A stretch of 64,000 nt of DNA from positions 1 through 64,000 of the forward strand of contig PAPJ01000045.1 in the NCBI GenBank assembly GCA_002709045.1. The letters are read 5' to 3'. This document shows positions 36,711 to 45,678 of the stretch, piece by piece (positions within the stretch are counted from its first letter, which is position 1; every line of letters starts with the position of its first letter). Below the pieces are notes generated by a model. The model worked only from the letters and a program-made list of their open reading frames with translations, searched no databases and was not told where the DNA came from. The position numbers were made by a program, and so were the translations under genes. The DNA comes from Planctomycetaceae bacterium. Lineage in GTDB: Bacteria; Planctomycetota; Planctomycetia; Pirellulales; Pirellulaceae.

Positions 36711-37883
36711 ATGGATGCGCGCAAGGCAGCGCTTGTATTAGCAGTGCTCGCTTGCTCGGTAACCGGAGCAAGCTATAGAACTCAAAATTTCGTGGTGACA
36801 GCAACCAGTCCGTCATTAGCACGAGAGGTAGCTGTTTCGGCTGAGAGATTTCGTAAAGAACTCGCCTTTGAGTGGCTCGATTATGAACTAAAGCCGTGGA
36901 CTCAGCCGATTCCTATTCGTGTTCATACGGCCGGTCATCTTGGAGCCGGCGGTGTGACGAGTTTCGTCTTTGTGAATAATGTCCCTCAACAATGGCAGAT
37001 GACTTTGCAAGGTACCAGACAACGTGTTCTGGATTCAGTATTACCCCACGAAATCAGTCATGCCGTATTCGCAACTCATTTTGGACGACCCTTACCGCGT
37101 TGGGCTGATGAGGGAGCCTGTACGACAGTTGAACACTATTCTGAAAAACAAAAGCAGCATGCCTTGTTATTAAGATACCTGACAACCAAACGCGGAATTC
37201 CTTTCAATCAAATGCTGCGTATGAAGGACTATCCGAGAGATATCATGACGTTGTATTCTCAGGGATTCTCTGTGAGTCAATACCTTATTGCACATCACGG
37301 TAAACAGACATTTATTAAATTTTTGGAACAGGCAATGAAAGATCAGGATTGGGATACTGCCATTGAGCAGTTCTACCCTTTTCAAAATGCATCAGACCTA
37401 CAGACAAAATGGGTTGCCTGGGTGGGTAAAGGCAGTCCACAAATTCAACCGTTACAGGCACCGCGATTAGATTCTCCGAGAATAGCAGTAACTGAGACTC
37501 AAACAGAATCAACTTCTCCAAAAGTTGACGAGTTAAATGATGAAACGCTTGTTCCGATAGGTTATCGTCCGAATCTTTCAAAAGCAGTGGCACCAGCTAA
37601 TCAGACGACCGCTGTTGCGGATGTGGGAGATGGATGGACGTCTCGCCATAAGAGCAGGAATGCCCAGTTGTCTTCGCCGACCTTAGCCAGTTTCTCAAGA
37701 GTGATCGGTGGCGGTGATGAGAATAAGACCGAGGTTAGTCGCCCGCCGCCTGTAAATCAATCAGCCCCGGTTATTCTGCAGGCCACCAGGCAATCCAAAG
37801 TTTCCAATCGGGTGACGGAAGTACAGACTGATCGTTCGCCAGCCAGTTCCTCATCAAAGTTAAAATGGTTATCGCCGCGATAG
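36711..37883 (+). CDS. Secreted gluzincin-type metallopeptidase-like protein
   Basis: Protein of 390 residues with a short signal peptide (ALVLAVLACSVTGAS). The zinc motif HEISH (His-Glu-x-x-His) is followed by ADEGACTT about 20 residues later, supplying the third ligand Glu, as in peptidase-MA-like gluzincins. The last ~150 residues are Ser/Pro/Thr-rich and low in complexity, and end SSSSKLKWLSPR. A Shine-Dalgarno AGAGG lies 5 bases before the ATG. Confidence 0.8.
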   Translation: MDARKAALVLAVLACSVTGASYRTQNFVVTATSPSLAREVAVSAERFRKELAFEWLDYELKPWTQPIPIRVHTAGHLGAGGVTSFVFVNNVPQQWQMTLQGTRQRVLDSVLPHEISHAVFATHFGRPLPRWADEGACTTVEHYSEKQKQHALLLRYLTTKRGIPFNQMLRMKDYPRDIMTLYSQGFSVSQYLIAHHGKQTFIKFLEQAMKDQDWDTAIEQFYPFQNASDLQTKWVAWVGKGSPQIQPLQAPRLDSPRIAVTETQTESTSPKVDELNDETLVPIGYRPNLSKAVAPANQTTAVADVGDGWTSRHKSRNAQLSSPTLASFSRVIGGGDENKTEVSRPPPVNQSAPVILQATRQSKVSNRVTEVQTDRSPASSSSKLKWLSPR

Positions 37884-37976
37884 CTATGGCAGGATAGTTT
37901 ATGATAAACCTTCCTCGAGGAATCCTGACTCATAGATCATGGCTCAGTCGCGACAGCATTTTTCACCGGAAATACG

Positions 37977-38390
37977 ATGCAACCATTTCACTTAGCTGTA
38001 CCTGTTCACGATGTAACTGTCGCACGTCAGTTCTATAACGAAGTGATTGGATGTACCGAAGGACGTTCTGATACACGTTGGGTTGATTTCGATTTGTTCG
38101 GACACCAGTTCGTTATCCATCAAAAAGATGGTTTGCAGGTTGCCCGTGGTAGTAATCCGGTTGATGGGCATGATGTACCCATCCCTCACTTCGGAGTCGT
38201 ACTGGAATGGGGACAATGGCATAAATTTGCTGACCGTTTAAGAACGCACAGGATCGAATTTGTGATTGAACCCTGTATTCGTTTTGAAGGTCAGGTGGGT
38301 GAACAGGCAACCATGTTCTTTCTCGATCCAAGTGGCAATGCTCTGGAATTCAAGGCGTTTAGAGATCCTTCTCAGATCTTTGCAACCTAA
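37977..38390 (+). CDS. VOC-family (glyoxalase/dioxygenase fold) protein
   Basis: Protein of 137 residues with two beta-alpha-beta-beta-beta modules. It begins [20 protein letters not shown] and contains [12 protein letters not shown] and [12 protein letters not shown], which place the likely metal ligands His5, a mid-protein His and a C-terminal Glu. The VOC superfamily spans isomerases, dioxygenases and resistance proteins, so no substrate can be given. Confidence 0.88.
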   Translation: MQPFHLAVPVHDVTVARQFYNEVIGCTEGRSDTRWVDFDLFGHQFVIHQKDGLQVARGSNPVDGHDVPIPHFGVVLEWGQWHKFADRLRTHRIEFVIEPCIRFEGQVGEQATMFFLDPSGNALEFKAFRDPSQIFAT

Positions 38391-38549
38391 GGTTTCTCAC
38401 AGGTTACGAAATACAGTTGTAAATTTTTTAGTGTTTATGCTGGAATCGAATTCTTCATTGGAAAACATCTATTCCATCGCTTTTAATGGTGTAGTGAATT
38501 GCATGCTCACAAGATCATGTGCACGTTGGAATCTGTTGGGTAAAAATCC

Positions 38550-39680
38550 ATGCGTCAGTTGAACTTCTTGCTACTATTGATAGGTATACCGATATTTAAT
38601 GTTCAGGCAGTTGAACCGTCATTAATTACTGAAACCGGTAAGACTATCGCTTCTACGGTAGAGGACGTTTCGCAAGTCCATTCGGGACAGCTTTTAGCGG
38701 ATGATGCTGATGCCTTATGGAATGTCACACAGAGCTGGCTTGATCAAACAAAAACTGAATCCGGTGGTATTGTAAAACTTAATCTCTACGCCAGTTCTGC
38801 AGACCAATTGCGAAAGCTTGAATCAACAGTCGCTTCCCGTTTTGCCAAGGGCCAATGTCCACCGATATGTTCTCTGGTGACTTTGTTGCCGCAGGAAAAA
38901 AGAGTAGCACTCGATTTAGTGGCAATTGGTGGTCACGAATCTCAAGACGTTCGGACACTGAAACGGGGCAAAGAAGGTGCGCGTGTTTTGCCCGCTGGTA
39001 AACGGATCTATATATCCGGTCAGGCTGCCAGAAATGATGATCTTCAATTGGCCACGAAAGAAACAATTACCGGTTTATTGGAATCGGTGAGATATTTAAA
39101 CCGATCCAATGAGGATATTATTTGTCTTAAAGCTTTCGTTAATGAGATGGCAGGTGTAGACCGGGTATATCAGGCGGCGGTTGAAGTTTTCGGACAGGGA
39201 AAAGAGCCTCCACTGGTTTGTGTCGAGTGGCAGTCGTCAGTTTCCGTCCCTATCGAGATTGAGATGATAGTGTGGGGAGGAGAGGCTGATCCTAATCTTC
39301 CCGTACTCGAATACAAAACCGTCTTAGACCTTCCAGCCTCTCCTGTATTTAGCCGTGTATGCCAAATCAATTCCGGGCCGACGATCTATATTGCCGGGCT
39401 ATATTCATCAGCAGATAATGCAGAATTGGAAGTCAAGCAATCTTATGGACTGCTCAGGAAAACGCTTGCAGCAACAAATTCTGATATGAAACATCTGGTT
39501 AAAGCAACCTACTATGTCACTGACGGCGCTACGAGCAGTGCATTGGGAAGTCTGCGTACAAAGTTATATTCCCCGACCAGACCTCCCGCAGCGTCTAAAG
39601 CAACGGTAGCCGTGATTGGATCTCACCATCAGAGATTCTTGATGGATATGATTGCTGTACCGATGGCCAAAGAAAATTGA
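38550..39680 (+). CDS. Secreted protein with three tandem RidA/YjgF-like domains
   Basis: Protein of 376 residues with a signal peptide (LNFLLLLIGIPIFNVQA). Three RidA-like units can be seen by their repeated ends: PPICSLVTLLPQEKRVALDLVAIG, PPLVCVEWQSSVSVPIEIEMIVWGG and KATVAVIGSHHQRFLMDMIAV (first part of each quoted only to show the repeat). RidA normally forms a homotrimer with sites between subunits, so a single chain may fold as an internal trimer. The substrate-binding Arg of RidA (RPARSxV) is Ala in the third unit (RPPAASKATV), so imine deaminase activity is not expected. Function unknown. Confidence 0.75.
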   Translation: MRQLNFLLLLIGIPIFNVQAVEPSLITETGKTIASTVEDVSQVHSGQLLADDADALWNVTQSWLDQTKTESGGIVKLNLYASSADQLRKLESTVASRFAKGQCPPICSLVTLLPQEKRVALDLVAIGGHESQDVRTLKRGKEGARVLPAGKRIYISGQAARNDDLQLATKETITGLLESVRYLNRSNEDIICLKAFVNEMAGVDRVYQAAVEVFGQGKEPPLVCVEWQSSVSVPIEIEMIVWGGEADPNLPVLEYKTVLDLPASPVFSRVCQINSGPTIYIAGLYSSADNAELEVKQSYGLLRKTLAATNSDMKHLVKATYYVTDGATSSALGSLRTKLYSPTRPPAASKATVAVIGSHHQRFLMDMIAVPMAKEN

Positions 39681-39720
39681 GTCCTGAAATCACACCAGTA
39701 GAAAGAAGTTTTGCTAGGCG

Positions 39721-40668
39721 ATGGAATTTGAGAATATAACAATTGTTGGATTGGGAACGATGGGGCATGGCATTGCCCAGACAATCGCGTTGGCCGGAGG
39801 AAACGTCCGGGCTTTTGATAGCGACAATGCACATATTGACCAACTGCATAAAAGAATTTCCGATAATCTCTCTGTAATGATGGAAGCTGAAGCTATCGCT
39901 GAAGTTAGCGTGTCTGAAGTCTTAGATCGTATTACTTGTTTTGAAAGTCAGGCTGCTGCGCTGGATCAGGCCGATTTCGTGATCGAGGCAATTGCTGAAA
40001 ATTTGCATGTTAAACAGGAATTTTTTGCCAGCTGTGAAGCATGCGTGGCACCTGAAGTGGTGATGGCCAGTAATACCTCCAGTTTTCCAGTGACCGCGAT
40101 TTCGCAAGGGCTGCAATATCCGTCAAGAGTAATTAATACACATTGGTTTAATCCGCCGCATGTGATTCCGGTTGTCGAGGTGATTCCCGGAACAAAAACT
40201 AACTTGGATACGATTGAACGAACAACAAAATTTCTTAAAGAACTCGGCAAACATCCAGTTCGTATTCATCAGGAGTTGCCTGGTTTCGTACTTAATCGAC
40301 TTCAGGTTGCCTTGTTTCGCGAAATGCTGGATCTCGTTGGGCGTGGTGTCATCTCTGCAGAAGATTTAGATATTGCTGTTCGTGGTAGCCTGGGACTGAG
40401 ATGGGCAGCAGTGGGACCGATGCGGGTCGGAGATTTTGGCGGTTGGGATATTCTTACCAAGGTGTATGAAGTCTTGGCGTCTGAGATACGTAGCGATATA
40501 CAGCTGCCCGACGTGCTTGTGCGAATGCAGGCAGAAGGAAAGCTTGGTCTTAAAACCGGCCAGGGTTTTTTTGAATTCCCTGAGGATGATCAACAACGAG
40601 TGATTGCCGATAAAGATCGCAAATTTATGGCCTGGGCCAAGGTGCTTCGTGAGTCCTATGAGGTTTAA
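39721..40668 (+). CDS. 3-hydroxyacyl-CoA dehydrogenase (single-domain, NAD-dependent)
   Basis: Enzyme of 315 residues. The Rossmann motif is IVGLGTMGHGIAQTIALAGG. The catalytic region NTHWFNPPHVIPVVEVIPG and the C-terminal GYxxxx-like dimer region LGLKTGQGFFEFPEDD are typical. It oxidises 3-hydroxyacyl-CoA, or a related 3-hydroxy acid such as carnitine, to the 3-keto form with NAD. The gene is tail to tail with an amidohydrolase gene, 12 bases apart. Confidence 0.9.
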   Translation: MEFENITIVGLGTMGHGIAQTIALAGGNVRAFDSDNAHIDQLHKRISDNLSVMMEAEAIAEVSVSEVLDRITCFESQAAALDQADFVIEAIAENLHVKQEFFASCEACVAPEVVMASNTSSFPVTAISQGLQYPSRVINTHWFNPPHVIPVVEVIPGTKTNLDTIERTTKFLKELGKHPVRIHQELPGFVLNRLQVALFREMLDLVGRGVISAEDLDIAVRGSLGLRWAAVGPMRVGDFGGWDILTKVYEVLASEIRSDIQLPDVLVRMQAEGKLGLKTGQGFFEFPEDDQQRVIADKDRKFMAWAKVLRESYEV

Positions 40669-40680
40669 TGGGCGGCTTTA

Positions 40681-41646
40681 TTAACTCTCGAGATGGAATA
40701 ACTGTGCGGCGTTATTCCAAAAGATATCTTCGATTTGGTTGTCGGTTAATTTCTCTGACCAACATGCCCATTTAAGTGAACGTAGGTGTTCAAGACCCAC
40801 TAACACCGGATTGACTTGCGCGTGTTTCTCACCCCATACAGGTGAATCTTCGTAGAGCCACAGGAATGAGTCCGCAGTCCCCAGACTTCGCCCATGAAAA
40901 TGACTTACAGGATAATCGCAACCGTACATAAATCGCTCATGCCCCAGAATCCGGAATATCGCCTGATGTGCCATGGGTTCACAGTTAGCACTGCTATCAA
41001 ACCACAGGTTAGATAATCCTTTTAACTTAGGCAGTCCTCGAAGATTGTGGGCTGGTTGAAATGCTCGGGCTGAATGAGCCAGAATCAATTGCATTTGTGG
41101 ATATTTCTCACAGTAATACCGAATACACTCGACATTTGCATCGTTAGCCAGTGCCTCCTTTTTGACGATGTGTAATGTGATAAACCAGCCCTGTTCATGA
41201 CACAGTCTTACCTGATGCTCAGGTAGAAATGCCTGGATATCGGCTTCCCATGTTGGTTTGGTCTTAGCCATAGTGTGATAACATTTTAAACCAGTGGCTC
41301 CTAGTCGAGTGGCATGCTCCAGAATCCAGTCACAATCATCTTCAGGCTTTACAAAGAAATTACAACGATTGAGTTGGTGAGCATCTTTTTGTTGGGCGGC
41401 CCATTCGTTGGCTTCTAATTGATATGCCAGCGAATCTTTGCCAACAAACGGGATAAACATTGCGTAGGTTGGCCGGTTGCCATGTAATTCTGTCATAGCG
41501 GACTGATAATCATTCCAGTCGACGGCCTGTTCACTGAATGAATAGAATTCCGGCTTCCAGATATGTGTATGCGCGTCATAGATACGATCCGGAAGAAAGG
41601 GGTCTATTTCACGTTCATAGAATTCAAGATCATGCGGTGAATTCAC
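40681..41646 (-). CDS. Amidohydrolase-2 family TIM-barrel metal-dependent hydrolase
   Basis: Protein of 321 residues. DAHTHIWKPEFYS gives the His-x-His metal site near residue 25; GWFITLHIVKKE, LILAHSARAF and GCDYPVSHFHG supply the later His and Asp ligands. Members of COG2159 act as hydrolases or decarboxylases on small aromatic or sugar-acid substrates. There is no signal peptide. Substrate unknown. Confidence 0.87.
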   Translation of the reverse strand: MNSPHDLEFYEREIDPFLPDRIYDAHTHIWKPEFYSFSEQAVDWNDYQSAMTELHGNRPTYAMFIPFVGKDSLAYQLEANEWAAQQKDAHQLNRCNFFVKPEDDCDWILEHATRLGATGLKCYHTMAKTKPTWEADIQAFLPEHQVRLCHEQGWFITLHIVKKEALANDANVECIRYYCEKYPQMQLILAHSARAFQPAHNLRGLPKLKGLSNLWFDSSANCEPMAHQAIFRILGHERFMYGCDYPVSHFHGRSLGTADSFLWLYEDSPVWGEKHAQVNPVLVGLEHLRSLKWACWSEKLTDNQIEDIFWNNAAQLFHLES

Positions 41647-42002
41647 AATTAGCCTGTCAGGAAAAAGTAAAGAGATGGCAGTGTAATTTTTTTTGTCACT
41701 GTTTTACTACAATTTCTGCATTCGTTCTTTATGAATTGTATTATTCCATATATAGAAGAACTTACTCGTTGTATTCGATACGCAAAAAAAATGCGTTTGG
41801 GATTATTGGCGGAGGATGACGACCGACGGAATTCTGTTGAAAGTTGATTGAAATTGAATCCTTAGGTAAAAATAACTGCAGTTGTAGATTCGTTCCTACA
41901 CGTTATTCTATTAATATCCGGCTAATTAGTAGCCGGTTAATAATTCTTCTTTTCACCTATTAATAACCTACTTGAGCCAAATTGGTTCGCTGGAGATTCC
42001 TC
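41647..42002. promoter_or_regulatory. Divergent intergenic region with a short inverted repeat
   Basis: This stretch of about 355 bases has no gene. CCGGCT at 41918-41923 is mirrored by AGCCGG at 41931-41936 across a 7-base spacer, and the region is otherwise AT-rich. It should hold promoters for the divergent amidohydrolase and SHOCT-like repeat genes. Confidence 0.4.
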
Positions 42003-43295
42003 ATGAAATCCCTCAGACTCATTTTCCTTGCTACCGCTGTTTTGTTTGCAGGTTTCTATAGTTTCATGGCCTTCGAGTCTGACGCGACTGCTGAGACTTT
42101 ACAGGATAAAAAGAAATCAGCAGTGAAGTCCCCCGCAGATCTCGAAACCATCAAATCTCAGATCGAAGCTGCTGTAAAGGCTGGCAAGATTACCGAGCAG
42201 CAGGCTAAACAGAAGTATCAGCAATTGTTTGGGGATAAACTGGAAAGTGCCAAGCAGAAACCGGTACCAGAAAAAAAATCAGTGAAAGATACTGACCAAT
42301 TCAAATCTCAGATCGAAGCTGCCTTAAAGGCGGGAGAGATTACCGAAGCTCAGGCAAAGGAAAAATACGAGGCTTTATACGGTAAAAAACCAGAGGCTGA
42401 TAATGAAAAGGACTCTGCTGGAAAAGCTAAAGGATCGGCAAACGGGGAGTATGCAGAATTTATTGGAAGGCTGGCAAAGCTAGTTGAATCTGGAAAGCTC
42501 ACGAAGCAGGAAGCAATCGATTTATATAATTCCGTTGTCAGGAAGAAAGTCATTACCCCTAAGAAAGGTGTTAATGGAACGGATTACAAAATTAATTCGC
42601 TCGATGAGCAAAAGCGGCTGCAAAATATACTTCCCTTAACCTCCACCGGTGATGATAAAGAGGGCCCCGTTGCGTGTGGATTTTTTGGGTGGGCTGCTGA
42701 TGCGACTCATCGTTTCATGGATAACAGTCACAAGGGAGAAGCCCGCCCGATACACGGTCTTTCATTTCGACTTGATTACCGCGACCACGACACAATCGGT
42801 AGAACCTGGGATAACATCACGTTGAAGATTGCTCACGGTAATTGGGGGTCGATCAAATATAATGCTTCTAAGGACTTTGAATTGCTCGACGAGCAGACGA
42901 CAGTTTTTAGTAAAGAGTGGACGTTCCCAACATTAAAAGGGTATCCCGCATTAAAACCAGCCGAATGGGGAGGACCTCAAAATTGTTTGAATTTCCAGTT
43001 CGACAAACCGTTTTTGTATAACGGCAAAGATGCAATTTACGTTGAATTTATATTTTCCGGTGGCAAAACCGAAGACGGTCGAAATTGGGAAGGTGATTTA
43101 CCGTATGGATTTGAGTATTTTCTGGATTCGATGCAACAAAAAGGTGGCTGGCGCATGGCTGGAGAATCAAAGGGACTCTACCTCCCTCCGCGTGTAGAGG
43201 CGGTTGTCTCCTATACGGCAGGCGGTCAGTCAGTATGGACATCATCAGCCAAAGGAATGCCATACCTAAATTGGGATTTTCGTAAAGCTAGGTAG
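42003..43295 (+). CDS. Secreted protein with three SHOCT-like helical repeats and a C-terminal beta domain
   Basis: About 430 residues from the ATG at 42003, with a signal peptide (LRLIFLATAVLFAGFYSFMA). Three repeats of about 28 residues follow: IKSQIEAAVKAGKITEQQAK..., FKSQIEAALKAGEITEAQAK... and FIGRLAKLVESGKLTKQEAI.... Each has the SHOCT-like pattern helix, Gly-x-Ile/Leu-Thr, helix, joined by Lys/Pro/Ala-rich linkers. The C-terminal ~240 residues are beta-rich (GLSFRLDYRDHDTIG, CLNFQFDKPFLYNG) with Tyr and Trp residues. I do not know the family; a cell-surface binding role is possible. A TTG start at 41982 is an alternative. Confidence 0.75.
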   Translation: MKSLRLIFLATAVLFAGFYSFMAFESDATAETLQDKKKSAVKSPADLETIKSQIEAAVKAGKITEQQAKQKYQQLFGDKLESAKQKPVPEKKSVKDTDQFKSQIEAALKAGEITEAQAKEKYEALYGKKPEADNEKDSAGKAKGSANGEYAEFIGRLAKLVESGKLTKQEAIDLYNSVVRKKVITPKKGVNGTDYKINSLDEQKRLQNILPLTSTGDDKEGPVACGFFGWAADATHRFMDNSHKGEARPIHGLSFRLDYRDHDTIGRTWDNITLKIAHGNWGSIKYNASKDFELLDEQTTVFSKEWTFPTLKGYPALKPAEWGGPQNCLNFQFDKPFLYNGKDAIYVEFIFSGGKTEDGRNWEGDLPYGFEYFLDSMQQKGGWRMAGESKGLYLPPRVEAVVSYTAGGQSVWTSSAKGMPYLNWDFRKAR

Positions 43296-43355
43296 TTGCG
43301 AAGAAGTGATATTGGCTCTCTTGGCTAAATCACACTCGGAGTGATTGGGGCCGCT

Positions 43356-45644
43356 ATGAATATGAAAAGTAGTTTGTTGATTGCAGCCGTCTGCGGATTT
43401 CTGGCTAATCCGCTAAAAGCGGAATTGTCATTTGCAAATTACGAAAGTCCTCAGTCACATTCTCTGATAATTTCTCAGGATGGTGGACAACTCTATGCCG
43501 TCAACACACCGGCAAATTTGTTGACAGTCTACTCTCTGAAGCAACCAGATTTACCTGAATTGCTCATGGAGATTCCGGTTGGTATCGAGCCGATTTCACT
43601 GGCTATAAGTCATCAAAATGAAGTATGGGTCCTAAATCACATCTCAGATTCGATCAGTGTGGTGGATCTGCGACGAGGTGTGGTCTCAGCAACAATACAG
43701 GTTGGTGATCGTCCCGGTGATATCGTCTTTGCCAGTCAAGGACAACGAGCATTCGTAACGTCTATGAGCGAACGGTGCGTTTATGTGATCGATACAGATA
43801 GTCACAAAACTGTCAGCAAAATTTCTATCCCGGGAAGTAACCCGCGTTCACTTACGGTAAGTCAGAACGGAGAGAAAGTTTGGGTTGCGATTCATTATTC
43901 GGGGAACCAGACAACCGTTGTCGGTCACGAACAGGCACCAGCTGCGCCACCGGTAACAAACCCATCCTTACCAGTGGCTCCCAGACAGGGGATTATCGTC
44001 AGTACGAAAGATAAACGCTGGCAAAATCAAATCAATGTACAGCTAGCGGACTACGATGTCATGGAAATCGATACGGAAAGATTAAATGTGACACGCTCAT
44101 TCACAACCGTTGGAACTATTCTGTTTAATCTGGCACAGCATCCTCAAAGTGGTGACCTCTGGGTGGCTAATACAGAAGCCAGAAATCTTGTTCGGTTTGA
44201 GCCGGTACTGCGAGGTCATGTGGTTGATAACCGGATTACAATCGTTAACACACAAGAGGATGGCGATTCTTTAGTTTTGGATTTGAACGAGGGCCTGAAT
44301 TATTCCCTTCTTCCTAATAAGGCTGCGTTGGAAACGTCGTTAGCTCAGCCGACCGATGTGATATTCAATCAAACTGGATCGCGGGCGTTTGTCACATCCT
44401 ATGGAACGGATCGAATCGGAATCCTGGATCAAGCAGGAAAAGTCGTGGGACGTATCGAGATTGGAGATAGTCCGGGAGTCAATCTGAATACTCGCTCTAA
44501 GCGTGGTCCGAGAGCTATGGCTTTACATCCGCTGGAGAACAATTTGTATGTACTTAATCGTTTGTCTAATTCCCTCTCCATCGTCGATCTTGGACAGGCC
44601 AGACAGATCGAAGAAATTGTAATGCAGGATCCGACGCCTGAACAGATTCGTGAAGGCCGGGGTTATTTATTTGATGCAAAACTGTCAGGTAATGGAACCG
44701 TATCCTGTGCGTCCTGTCACATCGATGGTGATCGTGACGGTCTGGCATGGGATCTGGGAGACCCTGGCGGGGAATTGTTTAAAAATGGAAGTTCCAATCC
44801 GCTTCACCCTATGAAGGGCCCGCTGATGACACAGACGTTGCGTGGCCTGGCCGGTGACCGTATTTTTCATTGGCGAGCCGATCGACCTGGCTTGACATCC
44901 TTTAACGGGACATTTCCAAATCTAATGGGAGGTATAGAAATCTCCGACGAAGACATGCAGTTATTTGCCGATTACATGAAGAGTATTCGCTTTGGCAGTA
45001 ATCCACTGGCCGTCAGTGCCGCCGCAGCACAAGGAGAAGAAATCTTTAATGCCCGTTCCGATGTCGCAAGTGAAGGTAAAAATAAATTCCGTTGCGTAGA
45101 TTGTCATAAACGTACCTCAGGTTCCGGTTCTGCCGGCTTCAGTGGTTTAATTGGACAATCGGCCAAAGCAGCTCAGCTTCGAGGCCTGAATGAACGTTTA
45201 GTGTTTGAAGGAAATGTCAGAGTCAATGGATTTGGATTTGGCGCTGATGGATCGAAAAAATCGCTTGGCGAGTTTCTTAGCGACACCCACCGTTTCCAGA
45301 AATTATCCATGCAGGACAAAAAATCCCTGGAAGCATTCCTGCTTGGATTTTCCACGGAAACGCCGTCTATCGTGGGTGAAACACTCACGCTGACATCGCA
45401 ACAGGCCGCTGATGTCTCAAGTCGGATAGCGATTAATGGTTTGTTAGAAAAAGCAGTAGCTGCAAATTGTGTTGTAAAGCTAACGGGGCGTCTCGATAGT
45501 ACGGTTCTGCGGCACACCTATGGGTCAGAAGATAATCATTTCAGCGATGGTGATGAGCAAGACTCAGTGCTGACGATAGAGGAAATACTTAAAGCACTTG
45601 CAAGTGATAGTTCAGCGGCCATTTCTCTGACCGTCCACCCATAA
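43356..45644 (+). CDS. Secreted YncE-like beta-propeller fused to a di-heme cytochrome c domain
   Basis: 762 residues from the ATG at 43356, with a signal peptide ending near LKAELS. Residues about 20-420 form a YncE/PQQ-like propeller built from repeated units such as IISQDGGQLYAVNTPANLLTV and VVDLRRGVVSATIQVGDRPGD. A cytochrome part follows with CASCH (Cys451) and CVDCH (Cys580), resembling di-heme cytochrome c peroxidase/MauG-like domains. It is probably a periplasmic redox enzyme oxidising a sugar or alcohol. It begins 60 bases after the SHOCT-like repeat gene. Confidence 0.85.
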   Translation: MNMKSSLLIAAVCGFLANPLKAELSFANYESPQSHSLIISQDGGQLYAVNTPANLLTVYSLKQPDLPELLMEIPVGIEPISLAISHQNEVWVLNHISDSISVVDLRRGVVSATIQVGDRPGDIVFASQGQRAFVTSMSERCVYVIDTDSHKTVSKISIPGSNPRSLTVSQNGEKVWVAIHYSGNQTTVVGHEQAPAAPPVTNPSLPVAPRQGIIVSTKDKRWQNQINVQLADYDVMEIDTERLNVTRSFTTVGTILFNLAQHPQSGDLWVANTEARNLVRFEPVLRGHVVDNRITIVNTQEDGDSLVLDLNEGLNYSLLPNKAALETSLAQPTDVIFNQTGSRAFVTSYGTDRIGILDQAGKVVGRIEIGDSPGVNLNTRSKRGPRAMALHPLENNLYVLNRLSNSLSIVDLGQARQIEEIVMQDPTPEQIREGRGYLFDAKLSGNGTVSCASCHIDGDRDGLAWDLGDPGGELFKNGSSNPLHPMKGPLMTQTLRGLAGDRIFHWRADRPGLTSFNGTFPNLMGGIEISDEDMQLFADYMKSIRFGSNPLAVSAAAAQGEEIFNARSDVASEGKNKFRCVDCHKRTSGSGSAGFSGLIGQSAKAAQLRGLNERLVFEGNVRVNGFGFGADGSKKSLGEFLSDTHRFQKLSMQDKKSLEAFLLGFSTETPSIVGETLTLTSQQAADVSSRIAINGLLEKAVAANCVVKLTGRLDSTVLRHTYGSEDNHFSDGDEQDSVLTIEEILKALASDSSAAISLTVHP

Positions 45645-45678
45645 GATTGGATTTTATTCAGCCAATGAGTGTCAATGC

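Noticed and set aside
38266..38562. 98-codon frame overlapping the VOC gene and the start of the RidA-like gene
   Set aside because: It is out of frame with both good genes and has no motif or signal.
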